Source: Rhodospirillaceae bacterium
GTDB lineage: Bacteria > Pseudomonadota > Alphaproteobacteria > UBA8366 > GCA-2717185
DNA length: 33,652 bases
Reading direction: 5' to 3'
Assembly (NCBI GenBank): GCA_002717185.1
Contig: PBDC01000053.1
Span: 34,441-68,092, forward strand
Part shown: positions 15,428 to 23,963 of the stretch, in pieces
How positions within the stretch are numbered: position 1 is the first letter of the stretch
Layout of the letters: the number at the start of each line of letters is the position of its first letter
The notes under the pieces: generated by a model
Told to the model about the DNA's origin: nothing
Seen by the model: the letters and a program-made list of their open reading frames with translations, nothing else
Database searches by the model: none
Program-made: the position numbers and the translations under genes

Positions 15428-16387
15428 TTATTCAGCGGCGGCCGATGGTTGATCCCAAGCAGAAATCACTGGATCGCCCTTAATAAGGGTGCGGTGCAGA
15501 ACCCGCGCCTGCGAATGATCCACGGGCGAACGCGCATGCATGGTACAACGGTTATCCCACATCAACAGGTCGCCCGCTTGCCAGTCTTCATGCGACCACA
15601 TGAGTGTATCGTCGGTAGCTGCATCCCACAGTTTAGCCAACAAGGCCTCACTTTCCTGGTCTCCAAGTTCGGGAATATAGCTGGACGGCCACTCGTAATG
15701 CCGACCTAAATAAAGCGCGCGCTTGCCAGTTACTGGATGAACACGAACCAGAGGATGACTCGGTCCTGTGATGTCTTCCCGCTTCTCCGGTTTCTTTTTG
15801 GTCGGTCGCAGCAGACCCGAAGTGTTGCGATGATCGTCATGTACGCAATGTTTACCCTCAATCGCCGCCTTAAGTTCGTCCGATAGGTTTTCGTAGGCAA
15901 GATATTGATTATTGAACGACGTCGCTCCGCCATATTCCTTACTTGGGACCGTGTACGCGTGTAGCAGGCTGCCAGTGGGCGGCACCTCGACATAGGAATT
16001 ATCGGAATGCCATTTCAGGCTAAGACTACGGTCGGCTTCGGATGCGACGCCCGCTTTCCCTATGCTGTCCACATTGGAAATAATCGTGATTGCCGGTTTT
16101 TTGGCAACTCGGTCATTCTCACCGGGCTTGACCCCAGCTTCAATGAAAAAATCGCGCGACTTGGCCGTTTGGCTACCCCCAAACAACTCCGCCGTAGCCA
16201 ACATCTGATCGTCGCTAAGCTTGAGACCGCGAAACAGCAGCACCAGATAGTCGCCCCAGATCTCCACTAACTTATCGCGGACCTCGCCGGGCACAGGCTG
16301 GGCAAAATCAATGCCACGCACCTCAGCCCCCAGCGCCTTGCCGGACGAGATGACTTCTATAGCGGACAAACTGTTGACGTCAGACAT
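15428..16387 (-). CDS. TauD/TfdA-family Fe(II)/2-oxoglutarate dioxygenase
   Basis: A 319-residue protein with a complete TauD/TfdA site: HxD in LKWHSDNSY (His127, Asp129), the later His in WDNRCTMHARSP (His284) and an Arg for 2-oxoglutarate in ARVLHRTLIKG (Arg299). The N-terminus (GKALGAEVRGIDFAQPVPGE...VEIWGDYLVLLFRG) is the standard fold start. AGGAG lies 10 bases before the ATG. The TauD/TfdA group removes sulfonates, aryl-oxy groups and other leaving groups through hydroxylation. It is divergent from a cupin gene with about 100 bases between starts, suggesting a shared control region. Confidence 0.93.
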   Translation of the reverse strand: MSDVNSLSAIEVISSGKALGAEVRGIDFAQPVPGEVRDKLVEIWGDYLVLLFRGLKLSDDQMLATAELFGGSQTAKSRDFFIEAGVKPGENDRVAKKPAITIISNVDSIGKAGVASEADRSLSLKWHSDNSYVEVPPTGSLLHAYTVPSKEYGGATSFNNQYLAYENLSDELKAAIEGKHCVHDDHRNTSGLLRPTKKKPEKREDITGPSHPLVRVHPVTGKRALYLGRHYEWPSSYIPELGDQESEALLAKLWDAATDDTLMWSHEDWQAGDLLMWDNRCTMHARSPVDHSQARVLHRTLIKGDPVISAWDQPSAAAE

Positions 16388-16491
16388 CCTGGAATCTCTC
16401 CTGCTTTCGATAAGACGACGAGGAACCTAACACAGTTTAGCAATTGGAGGCCCAGTGGCTCAAATTTGGCCCGCGACAACGGAGAACGAGG

Positions 16492-16878
16492 ATGCCTTTT
16501 CAAACCAGACAACTGTCCTGCGTGGTAGACGCGATTGCCCCAGATGGATCTGAAATCCGCTTCCTAGGCGAGATGACCCGGGCCAGCTTGGTGCACTGCA
16601 CCTTGCCGCCGGCTGGGGTTTCCAAGGCCGTCCGCCATAAGACGATACAAGAAATTTGGTACTTCCTCTCCGGTAACGGCGAAGTGTGGCGTGCGTTCAA
16701 CGACAGAGAAGAAATTGTACCCGTAGCTCAAGGAGTGAGCCTTACCATGCCAACCGGCGCCCATTTTCAGTTCCGCAACACCGGATTAACGCCGCTTTGC
16801 TTCGTGATTGCGACCATGCCGCCCTGGCCCGGCGAGCAAGAGGCGGAACCTGTACCCGATCACTGGCAATTGGATTAG
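16492..16878 (+). CDS. Cupin-domain protein
   Basis: A 128-residue single-domain cupin. ATG at 16492 is chosen because family similarity begins there (MPFQTRQLSCVVDAIAPDGSEIRFLG) and GGAGA lies upstream; an earlier start adds 16 unlikely residues. Cupin motif 1 is GVSKAVRHKTIQEIWYFLSGNGEVW, with likely metal ligands His49 and Glu54; motif 2 is PTGAHFQFRN with His91. Such small cupins can be isomerases, dioxygenases or ligand sensors. It is divergent from the TauD/TfdA gene, so it may act on the same compound (inference). Confidence 0.85.
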   Translation: MPFQTRQLSCVVDAIAPDGSEIRFLGEMTRASLVHCTLPPAGVSKAVRHKTIQEIWYFLSGNGEVWRAFNDREEIVPVAQGVSLTMPTGAHFQFRNTGLTPLCFVIATMPPWPGEQEAEPVPDHWQLD

Positions 16879-17304
16879 AGGCTGAAAAGCTGTCCTTAAT
16901 TTTGATCACGCACGGGTCATTGAGCGCGATGAACGGAACAGATAGAACGAAGATCGCCATTAGCGTCGTCAGCAGACGGACCGGTTCCGCAGCCATCAGC
17001 CCAATTTGTGTTCCAACAGGCACAGAAATTTTTGGTACTTTCCAATCTTAATAAGGCTGCGGACCAGCGCGTCGATACCTTTGATGCCGGTCCAAGCGGA
17101 GACGTTCTCCAGAGCTTATCGCCAGCCCGGCAGAAAGATCGGTTCGATACTCGTCAATGCTTGCCTAAACCTCAATCTCGGGCAAAGATAAACGGATCAG
17201 ATCCACCTCCTATCCGAAATTCAGGTCAAGAGCCGGCAACCATCGCACCATAACCTTCCGCCGCGCCACCTGGTTCGTAGATTCGTTTAAGCCCAATAAA
17301 GCGC
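16879..17304. other. 426-base convergent intergenic region, possible decayed coding sequence on minus strand
   Basis: The space lies between the convergent cupin and PaaK-like genes. No intact gene is present. On the minus strand, fragments in different frames look protein-like (for example IRLSLPEIEV, then after a stop ASIDEYRTDLSAGLAISSGERL near 17170-17080, then a frameshifted GIKGIDALV). A GGAGG-type site lies before the first fragment at about 17210. This resembles a gene broken by stops and frameshifts, but I cannot name the family, and chance is possible. No terminator hairpin with a T-run was found. Confidence 0.3.
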
Positions 17305-18711
17305 CTAAATGGGGTCTTCGAACCGCTCGTCCAAGAGCCGGATCGGCTTCTGACGGGCCTCGATCTGCGTCTGCGCAACCAGACCTCCAGGCGGTGCGAA
17401 GGCAACATCGACCTCAACACCGATCTTGCGACGTAACAACGCGCGATAGGTTTCTTCCAGCGCGGTATCCGCCGCGCCGCGGACCTCGACAGTTACTGTC
17501 ATTTCGTCACGCCCTCTCGCGTCCCGGGTTGCGCGGCAGATGAACTCTCCGGTGAATTCCGGCCGTTCCGCCAACATGCCGCCAACCGCCTGAGGGAAAA
17601 AGTTGATGCCTCGTAACTTGATCATATTATCGCTGCGCCCCAAGAAACCTTCGATCCGCCTTAGGACCAGATCGGATGGCGCTGGGTCGGTGCGAAAGGC
17701 GGAGACGTCATGCGTATTGAAGCGGATAATTGGGTAGATGTCGTCCTTAAACAGACAGGTATTTATCATGTCGCCAGGTTGCCCGTCTTCAACCGGTGCG
17801 CCGGTTTCGATGTCACATATTTCGAGATACTGTGCATCTTCATTGACGTAGAGCCCCTGCCTATCCGGCCCCTGCCCCGCAATGGCACCTGTATCGCCAA
17901 CGCCGTACCAGTCAAACACAGCCGCACCGCCCCAGCTCTCAGACAACATCTCAACGGCTTCGCGGCCCATATGACCGGATATCATGCGGATCGGAATGTC
18001 TCGACCCGGCTCTAGCCCCTGCTCGCGCGCCACATCTGCTAGATACTTGATGTAGTCGGCAAAACCGACAATCACAGTGGCGCCGAAATCCTGCATCATT
18101 GCAACCTGTTGCACCGAGCGGGTCTCCACCCCAGTTCCCGCCGGCAGAAAGATCGCGTTAGTCCAATGGACCACTGCCTCTCGAAGATAGTGCCCACCAT
18201 TGACCATGCCGTGGCCATAAACAGAATGAACGATATCGTCTGACCTAAGCCCCTGCAGCAAGTAGAAGCGCGCGATCAGCAGGTTCTGAACCTCTCGGCT
18301 TTTTGGCCCGTACAACAGCACCTGCGGCTTGCCGGTGGTACCCGACGTGGTATGAACGACCACCGGTGGGCGCTCCCCCGGCGGATAGAGCGCCATGCCG
18401 TGAAAATCTCCAAAGGGTGGATGCGCCTCGATACTGGCCATGATGTCAGACTTGTCGAAGGGCGGCAGCTTGTCGATGTCGCTAAGCCCGACAATGTCGC
18501 AGGGTTCGATGCCTTTCGCGCCCCAATGGCGTTGGTAGAAAGGTATCTGCCAAGCACGAGCGACCAAGGTCCGGAAACGCGCCTCCTGCAGGGCCCGTAA
18601 TTCGTCGCGGCTCATCACGGTAAACCGTGCCAAGAAGGCGGGCCCAATCGGATAGTCCGCAGCCAGCGCGAGCATGTCGGCGGCGGTAAAATAGTTGACG
18701 GTGCTTGTCAT
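17305..18711 (-). CDS. PaaK-like (phenylacetate-CoA ligase family) AMP-dependent ligase
   Basis: A 468-residue protein with GAGAG upstream of the ATG at 18711. The phosphate-binding motif is HTTSGTTGKPQVLLYG (123-129 core). Then follow FDWYGVGDTGAIAGQGPDRQGLYVNED, the adenosine-site NTHDVSAF and RRIEGFLGRSDNMIKLRGINFFP. A C-terminal domain with KIGVEVDVAFAPPGGL ends in a Lys-containing RQKPIRLLDERF. This layout is that of phenylacetate-CoA ligase, not of long-chain FadD. It would make the CoA thioester of an aryl or short acid. It is divergent from the deacetylase operon, with only 60 bases between starts. No other phenylacetate pathway gene (paaABCDE) is present, so the true substrate may differ. 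Confidence 0.92.
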   Translation of the reverse strand: MTSTVNYFTAADMLALAADYPIGPAFLARFTVMSRDELRALQEARFRTLVARAWQIPFYQRHWGAKGIEPCDIVGLSDIDKLPPFDKSDIMASIEAHPPFGDFHGMALYPPGERPPVVVHTTSGTTGKPQVLLYGPKSREVQNLLIARFYLLQGLRSDDIVHSVYGHGMVNGGHYLREAVVHWTNAIFLPAGTGVETRSVQQVAMMQDFGATVIVGFADYIKYLADVAREQGLEPGRDIPIRMISGHMGREAVEMLSESWGGAAVFDWYGVGDTGAIAGQGPDRQGLYVNEDAQYLEICDIETGAPVEDGQPGDMINTCLFKDDIYPIIRFNTHDVSAFRTDPAPSDLVLRRIEGFLGRSDNMIKLRGINFFPQAVGGMLAERPEFTGEFICRATRDARGRDEMTVTVEVRGAADTALEETYRALLRRKIGVEVDVAFAPPGGLVAQTQIEARQKPIRLLDERFEDPI

Positions 18712-18771
18712 TGTTCTCTCGCCCAACTCTATAGCAGAATACCAGCAGTCAACGAATCGGAGACTTTATCC
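18712..18771. promoter_or_regulatory. 60-base divergent promoter region
   Basis: Only 60 bases separate the starts of the PaaK-like ligase (minus) and the deacetylase-like gene (plus), so overlapping promoters or shared control are likely. No certain -10/-35 elements were resolved. The call is based on arrangement. Confidence 0.3.
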
Positions 18772-19623
18772 ATGAGCGTTTGGACCTTACCCGGCGACGC
18801 CAGACTGGCGCTCAGCCTCGTCGTAAATGTCGAGGAAGGCTCCGAGATGACTATTGCCGACGGCGACCGCGGGCCAGAAGTCGTCGACGAGCTTGGGGTT
18901 TCCTTGCGCAAATCGATCCGCAACTACGGCAACGAAAGTAACTACCAGTACGGGCTGAAGGCCGGGGCTCCTCGCATTATGCGGCTGCTGCGCGACCGTG
19001 GTATGCCGGCGACCTTCACCGCCGCCGCTTTGGCACTGGAGCGCGCTCCCGATCTGGCCCGGCAGATTGCGGCAGACGGCCACGAGACCTGCAGCCATGG
19101 TTGGCGCTGGGTTCACCAGTTCCAGATGGAAGAGGATGCGGAACGGGACTTCATCCAAAAGGCCATCGCTTCGATCGAAAAGACCACGGGCACAAGACCG
19201 TATGGCTGGTTATCTCGTTATCTGTTGACCAAAAACACGCGGCGATTGCTGGTCGAGGAAGGCTTCACCTATCATATGGACGATTACTCCGACGACATCC
19301 CCTTCTGGGACAAGACCTACGCGAAACCGATCGTCATTCTGCCTTATACGCTAGATTCCAACGACATGAAGATGTGGACTGCACCCAGCCTAACGCCGTC
19401 GGATTGGCTGGAATACACTATCGATACGTTTGAGTGGCTGTATCGCGAGGGAGCGGATGCGCCGCGTATGATGTCGCTTGGCGTCCATCTCCGCATCATT
19501 GGCAGGCCCGGACGCATCGGCTATTTCGAGAGGTTCCTTGACCATGTCGCCGCCAAGCCCGATGTCTGGATCGCAACCCGCAAGGCCATTGCCGACCATT
19601 GGGCAACACAAAACCCCGGATGA
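18772..19623 (+). CDS. Polysaccharide deacetylase family protein (PuuE/allantoinase-like)
   Basis: A 283-residue protein; GGAG lies 9 bases before the ATG. The fold start ARLALSLVVNVEEGSE (residues 10-25) carries the EEG variant typical of the PuuE-type branch in place of the TFDDG of chitin deacetylases. The segment ADGHETCSHGWRW (102-113) has the H-E...SHG-W set that marks these metal-linked hydrolases. Later come RPYGWLSRYLLTKNTRRLLVEEGF and PRMMSLGVHLRIIGRPGR. There is no signal peptide, so a cytosolic amidohydrolase is more likely than a wall-modifying enzyme. It heads the plus-strand run 18772-24920 and is followed after 7 bases by the GAF protein. Confidence 0.9.
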   Translation: MSVWTLPGDARLALSLVVNVEEGSEMTIADGDRGPEVVDELGVSLRKSIRNYGNESNYQYGLKAGAPRIMRLLRDRGMPATFTAAALALERAPDLARQIAADGHETCSHGWRWVHQFQMEEDAERDFIQKAIASIEKTTGTRPYGWLSRYLLTKNTRRLLVEEGFTYHMDDYSDDIPFWDKTYAKPIVILPYTLDSNDMKMWTAPSLTPSDWLEYTIDTFEWLYREGADAPRMMSLGVHLRIIGRPGRIGYFERFLDHVAAKPDVWIATRKAIADHWATQNPG

Positions 19624-19630
19624 GGACACC

Positions 19631-20227
19631 ATGAGCGATGTCATTCCCGCCAGCATGACCGGCGATCCCTGGCCGGAAGTCGCCCGCGCCACCCAAGCAG
19701 CCAACGATGCCAACGACCCCGAAACTGCACTGAGCATATGCGTGGAGACGAGTTTACGGATCACCGGCAACGCCGACGCCTTCAAACAGCCGAGTTCACT
19801 GAAAACAGGGGAGCGCCATTTCTTTGTCGGCGGCGTATTCCTCGTGGCACCCGACGACGCGTCACATCTGCTGGTCGCGGAATGGGGTTTCCCTCTCGAA
19901 CAGCACCGGCTCAAATTTCCGCTCAGTACTGGACATCCCGGCTGGACCTGGAAGCATCAGAAACCGTTAATCCTGGAAAACACAGACGAGCACAGCGACT
20001 TCAAGCAGATCCTCAAGACCTCACGTATGGGCTCCGCGATCTACGCTCCGATGCTATGGCAAGGCCAGTTTATTGGCCAGATCATCACCGCCGCTCAGGC
20101 GCGCAACACCTACAGTCAACCCGATCGCAACCGGACCGCAGCCATGGCTTCGATCGCCGCGGGCCTATACATGGCCAAGGGCGGCCCGGAATGGTTGAAC
20201 CGCGTGTGGCGCGATACGGCCTGCTAA
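19631..20227 (+). CDS. GAF-domain protein
   Basis: A 198-residue protein; ATG at 19631 is preceded by GAGG and starts 7 bases after the deacetylase-like stop. One GAF-like domain spans about residues 30-180: VGGVFLVAPDDASHLLVAEWGFP, then HPGWTWKHQKPLILENTDEHSDF, then SAIYAPMLWQGQFIGQIITAAQARNTYSQPDRN, the last being the typical 'P......IG.L.......' strand-helix end. There is no attached kinase, cyclase or DNA-binding domain. GAF domains bind small ligands. In this operon it could be a ligand-sensing subunit or have been recruited as an enzyme; neither is proven. Neighbouring genes are purely catabolic. Confidence 0.8.
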   Translation: MSDVIPASMTGDPWPEVARATQAANDANDPETALSICVETSLRITGNADAFKQPSSLKTGERHFFVGGVFLVAPDDASHLLVAEWGFPLEQHRLKFPLSTGHPGWTWKHQKPLILENTDEHSDFKQILKTSRMGSAIYAPMLWQGQFIGQIITAAQARNTYSQPDRNRTAAMASIAAGLYMAKGGPEWLNRVWRDTAC

Positions 20228-20256
20228 AAAACCCGTTTACCCACGAGGATTTCATC

Positions 20257-21183
20257 ATGAGTCTCTACCCGCCGCCGCAAGACATTCAGACTGAGGTCTT
20301 CGCTCGCCTGCCGAAGGAACTGTGCAAAAATGCCAATTCCGCGTGGGCTGATGCCAGCCTAGAAGGGGCCAAGCTAGATGGTTTTCTGGAGGGCCCCTCC
20401 TTCGACCGCAACGGCAATCTTTATATCGTCGACATACCGTTCGGACGGATCTTCCGCCTCGACGTCAACACAGGCGAGTGGGACGTAGTAGCGGACTATG
20501 ATGGCGAACCGAACGGCCTAAAAATCCACCAGGACGGCACGATTTACCTTGCTGATTTTGCGAACGGCATCATGAAGCTGAACCCAGAGACCGGCGCAGT
20601 GACCCCACATCTGTCGAGGGCGAAGATGGAAGGTTTCAAGGGTTGCAATGATCTGGTCTTCGCACAAGATGGGACGCTGTACTTTACAGACCAGGGCCTG
20701 ACCGGCCTGCACGACCCCACGGGCCGCGTTTTTAGGCAACACATCGATGGGCGGCTGGAGTGCATGATCGATACTATTCCGAGCCCGAATGGCCTGGTGC
20801 CCGATCTCCATGAGGGCCTGCTTTACATCGCCGTCACCCGAGCAAACGCTGTATGGCGCATGCCACTGCCGAAGGCCGGCGGCACCTTCAAGGTCGGCCT
20901 GTTCGTACAACTATCCGGCGGTGCTGGAGGACCGGACGGCATGGCACTCGACGCTAATGGTAATCTCGCTGTCTGTCACGCCGGCATGGGCTCAGTCTGG
21001 TTATTTAGCAAATTGGGGGAGCCACTCTACCGCGTCCGCTCCTGCGAAGGGCTATTCACCACGAACTGTGCCTACGGCGGCCCGGAAAACCGCTTCATGT
21101 ACATTACCGAATCCAATACCAACACAATCCTGCGAGCGGAAATGCCCTGGCCGGGCAAGACTATGTACTCGCACACGGATTAG
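20257..21183 (+). CDS. SMP-30/gluconolactonase/LRE-like protein
   Basis: A 308-residue six-bladed beta-propeller protein. ATG at 20257 has ACGAGGA about 7 bases upstream. Characteristic blade segments: DGFLEGPSFDRNGNLYIVDIPFGRIFRLD (Glu45 is the expected metal ligand), EPNGLKIHQDGTIYLADF, KGCNDLVFAQDGTLYFTDQG (metal-binding Asn), SPNGLVPDLHEGLLYIAVT and GGPDGMALDANGNLAVCHAG (metal-binding Asp). All four canonical metal positions therefore look preserved. Such enzymes open sugar or other lactones. It follows the GAF gene by 29 bases and precedes the epoxide-hydrolase-like gene by 10, suggesting sequential hydrolytic steps in one route. The substrate is unknown. Confidence 0.92.
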   Translation: MSLYPPPQDIQTEVFARLPKELCKNANSAWADASLEGAKLDGFLEGPSFDRNGNLYIVDIPFGRIFRLDVNTGEWDVVADYDGEPNGLKIHQDGTIYLADFANGIMKLNPETGAVTPHLSRAKMEGFKGCNDLVFAQDGTLYFTDQGLTGLHDPTGRVFRQHIDGRLECMIDTIPSPNGLVPDLHEGLLYIAVTRANAVWRMPLPKAGGTFKVGLFVQLSGGAGGPDGMALDANGNLAVCHAGMGSVWLFSKLGEPLYRVRSCEGLFTTNCAYGGPENRFMYITESNTNTILRAEMPWPGKTMYSHTD

Positions 21184-21193
21184 AAGGCGCTCC

Positions 21194-22057
21194 ATGGACT
21201 GGAACCACTGCTATGCTGATCTACCGGATCTCCGGGTTCACTATGTCCGTCATGGACAGGGCAAACCATTGTTCCTAATCCATGGCTGGCCCGAATTCTG
21301 GTACGCCTGGCACAAAAATATTCCTCATCTAGCGGAAAAATTCGACGTCATCGTGCCCGATTTGCGCGGCTTTGGTGACACCGAAAAACCTACGAAAGTG
21401 CCAGAGGTCGCGACCTATGCCACGGATTTAAAAATGCTTGCCGATCATCTCGGCCTCGACCGCTTCGGCGTCGTAACACATGATGTCGGAGCCAGCGTTC
21501 TGCAAAACTTCGCGCGGCATTGGCCTGAGCGACTAACCGGCCTATTCCTATTCAATGGCAATTATCCCGGCGTCGGCGCACGCTGGGCGGAGGCAGATCA
21601 CCTCAAAGAAATTTGGTACCAAAGCTTTCAGCAGCTCGACATGGCCGTCGAAGTCGTGGGCGCCAGTCGTGAGTCTTGTCGGGCCTATTTCGGCTACTTC
21701 CTCGGACATTTGACCCGCGATCCTCATGCTTTCGACAGCGATTTGGAAAGCTGGGTCGATAATTTTATGAAACCAGGCAACATCAAGGGTGGGTTCGACT
21801 GGTACCGCGCGACGAATGCAGCACGATTAGCTATAATCCGCGGCGACCTGCCGCCGATCGAAAAAATCACCGTCCCGACGCGTATGCTGTGGGGAGCGCA
21901 TGACCCGGTCCTCAAAGCCGAATGGCGCGACCGCCTGTCCGAATACTTCACTAACATTCAGGTCGACGTGACCGAAGAGGCCGGCCATTTCGTTCATTAC
22001 GAAGCACCCGACCTGGCAAACCAAGAAATCGTGGCGTTCTTTGAAACGCTGCGGTAA
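21194..22057 (+). CDS. Epoxide hydrolase/haloacid dehalogenase-like alpha/beta hydrolase
   Basis: A 287-residue protein; AAGG precedes the ATG at 21194. HGWPEFWYAW (30-39) is the HGxP oxyanion motif. VVTHDVGAS has Asp97 at the nucleophile elbow, the hallmark of epoxide hydrolases and related dehalogenases, in contrast to a Ser in esterases. The acid lies in MLWGAHDPVL (Asp237) and the base in EEAGHFVHYE (His265). The lid region (about 125-210) contains several Tyr and Trp that could protonate an epoxide. It sits between the SMP-30 lactonase-like gene and an acyl-CoA synthetase. It could open an epoxide made by an oxygenase, but dehalogenase activity is equally possible from sequence. Confidence 0.88.
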   Translation: MDWNHCYADLPDLRVHYVRHGQGKPLFLIHGWPEFWYAWHKNIPHLAEKFDVIVPDLRGFGDTEKPTKVPEVATYATDLKMLADHLGLDRFGVVTHDVGASVLQNFARHWPERLTGLFLFNGNYPGVGARWAEADHLKEIWYQSFQQLDMAVEVVGASRESCRAYFGYFLGHLTRDPHAFDSDLESWVDNFMKPGNIKGGFDWYRATNAARLAIIRGDLPPIEKITVPTRMLWGAHDPVLKAEWRDRLSEYFTNIQVDVTEEAGHFVHYEAPDLANQEIVAFFETLR

Positions 22058-22210
22058 CACAACAACCATTATCTTTGCATTGTAAGGATTAAGCCTAAAA
22101 ATAGGGCTTCTATATCTACGCAATCAGAGATTGCCGGCACACCAGCTAGTCAACGAAGTCAAGGAAGCTGACCTAGCAGCAACTTGCAGCGGATAACAGA
22201 GGAAGAGACA

Positions 22211-23920
22211 ATGTCGGTAACCGACCTGCATCCCCGAAATGGTCAAGCTCACGTCATTGGCTCTCCATCGCCCGAACTTTGGCGCCGAACGATCCCCGAT
22301 GTAGTTGCATCGACCGTGTCTGAATTCAGCCTCCGGGAGGCAGTCGTTTTCATTGAGCAAGGCGTGCGCTGGAACTGGGAAGAACTATCCCGGGAAATCG
22401 ATGCACTCGCGGCGGGTTTGCATGGGCTCGGCCTTTCCACCGGCGACCGCGTAGGTATCTGGTCACCCAATCGTTACGAATGGCTCCTAACTCAGTTCGC
22501 AACCGCGCGGCTTGGTCTCGTGCTAGTCACGATCAACCCGGCATACCGCCTGGCCGAGGTCGAATACGTTTTAAACAAAGTCAGCTGCACTGCTCTGGTG
22601 ACGGCAACCCGTTTCAAAACAAGCGACTACACCGGAATGTTGCAAACACTGGCACCCGAGTTAGCAGCCTGCAAACCCGGCGCGCTCGCCTCGGAAAATT
22701 TGCCGGCGCTGAGGACCATAATCCAGATGGGCACGGAACCGGTACCAGGCATGTATGGGTTCGAAGAGATAATGGCGCGCGGCCACAAAATGTCAGTCGA
22801 TCTGGACGCAATTTCGGCGACGCTCGACCCCGACGATGCTATTAATATCCAGTTTACCTCAGGCACCACCGGCGCACCGAAAGGCGCCACACTGAGCCAT
22901 ATCAATATCATTAATAACGGCCGCTACGTGGTAGGTGCACAGCGTTTCACCGCAGCTGACCGGTTGTGCATTCCGGTGCCGCTCTACCATTGCTTTGGCA
23001 TGGTGATGGGCACGCTGGGTTGTGCCACCGCAGGTGCAGCAATGATCTTTGCAGCGGAGGGCTTCGACCCGGATTCAACCTTAAAAGCCATATCGAAAGA
23101 AAAATGCACTGCAATCTACGGCGTGCCCACTATGTTTGTCTCCATGCTAGGTCATCCAGACTTGCCGTCGTTCGACCTGTCCACACTGCGCACAGGGATC
23201 ATGGCCGGCGCCCCATGCCCAATCGAGGTAATGAAGCGCTGCGTCGCCGACATGCATCTTGATGAAATCACCATCGCCTACGGCATGACTGAAACGAGCC
23301 CGGTTTCTTTCCAGACGTCTACTGACGATCCGCTGGATAAGCGCGTCTCCACGGTTGGCCGTATTCAGCCGCACGTGGAATGCAAGGTAATCGACGACAC
23401 CGGCGCTACCGTGGCCCCCGGCGTGCAGGGTGAACTGTGCACGCGCGGCTATTCGGTAATGAAAGGCTATTGGGACGACGAGGAACGCACGCTCGAGTCA
23501 ATCGACGCCGATGGCTGGATGCATAGCGGCGACTTGGCGACCATAGACGGAGAAGGCTATTGCAACATCACCGGCCGGGTGAAGGACATGCTGATCCGTG
23601 GAGGCGAGAACGTCTATCCACGCGAAATCGAAGAGTATCTCTATCGCCACTCAGCGGTGCAGCAGGTCCAGGTATTCGGCATTCCTGATGAGAAATATGG
23701 TGAAGAAATTTGCGCCTGGATCATCCTTAAGCCTGATGCTAGCGCGACAGAGGAAGAGATTAAAGAGTTCTGTCATGGGCAAATCGCCCACTACAAAATT
23801 CCACGCTATGTCCGGTTTCGCGAAGAACTGCCGATGACAGTAACCGGGAAAGCTCAGAAGTTTCGCATGCGTGATGCGATGATCGAGGAACTAGGCCTCA
23901 AAATCGCCGAAACCGCATGA
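22211..23920 (+). CDS. AMP-binding acyl-CoA synthetase (FadD-like)
   Basis: A 569-residue ANL-superfamily enzyme with AGAGGAAGAG just before the ATG at 22211. P-loop [16 protein letters not shown] (215-230); YHCFGMVMG; a second motif [56 protein letters not shown] with the hinge; and a C-terminal catalytic Lys in [11 protein letters not shown]. The order and length fit the medium/long-chain acyl-CoA synthetase group, longer than the 8834 ligase. It would link a fatty or aryl-alkyl acid to CoA. It lies 153 bases downstream of the epoxide-hydrolase-like gene; the spacer may contain an extra promoter. It is followed by the M14-type gene. Confidence 0.94.
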   Translation: MSVTDLHPRNGQAHVIGSPSPELWRRTIPDVVASTVSEFSLREAVVFIEQGVRWNWEELSREIDALAAGLHGLGLSTGDRVGIWSPNRYEWLLTQFATARLGLVLVTINPAYRLAEVEYVLNKVSCTALVTATRFKTSDYTGMLQTLAPELAACKPGALASENLPALRTIIQMGTEPVPGMYGFEEIMARGHKMSVDLDAISATLDPDDAINIQFTSGTTGAPKGATLSHINIINNGRYVVGAQRFTAADRLCIPVPLYHCFGMVMGTLGCATAGAAMIFAAEGFDPDSTLKAISKEKCTAIYGVPTMFVSMLGHPDLPSFDLSTLRTGIMAGAPCPIEVMKRCVADMHLDEITIAYGMTETSPVSFQTSTDDPLDKRVSTVGRIQPHVECKVIDDTGATVAPGVQGELCTRGYSVMKGYWDDEERTLESIDADGWMHSGDLATIDGEGYCNITGRVKDMLIRGGENVYPREIEEYLYRHSAVQQVQVFGIPDEKYGEEICAWIILKPDASATEEEIKEFCHGQIAHYKIPRYVRFREELPMTVTGKAQKFRMRDAMIEELGLKIAETA

Positions 23921-23963
23921 GACACGGTAGAATAACCACGCAAGCAATAAAGGAGTCGTGACC

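Noticed and set aside
19738..20256. N-terminal extension of the SMP-30-like frame
   Set aside because: It overlaps the GAF gene in another frame and lacks family similarity; a good ribosome binding site supports ATG 20257.
20789..21193. N-terminal extension of the epoxide-hydrolase-like frame
   Set aside because: It lies over the SMP-30-like gene in a different frame; ATG 21194 has AAGG upstream and fits the family length.
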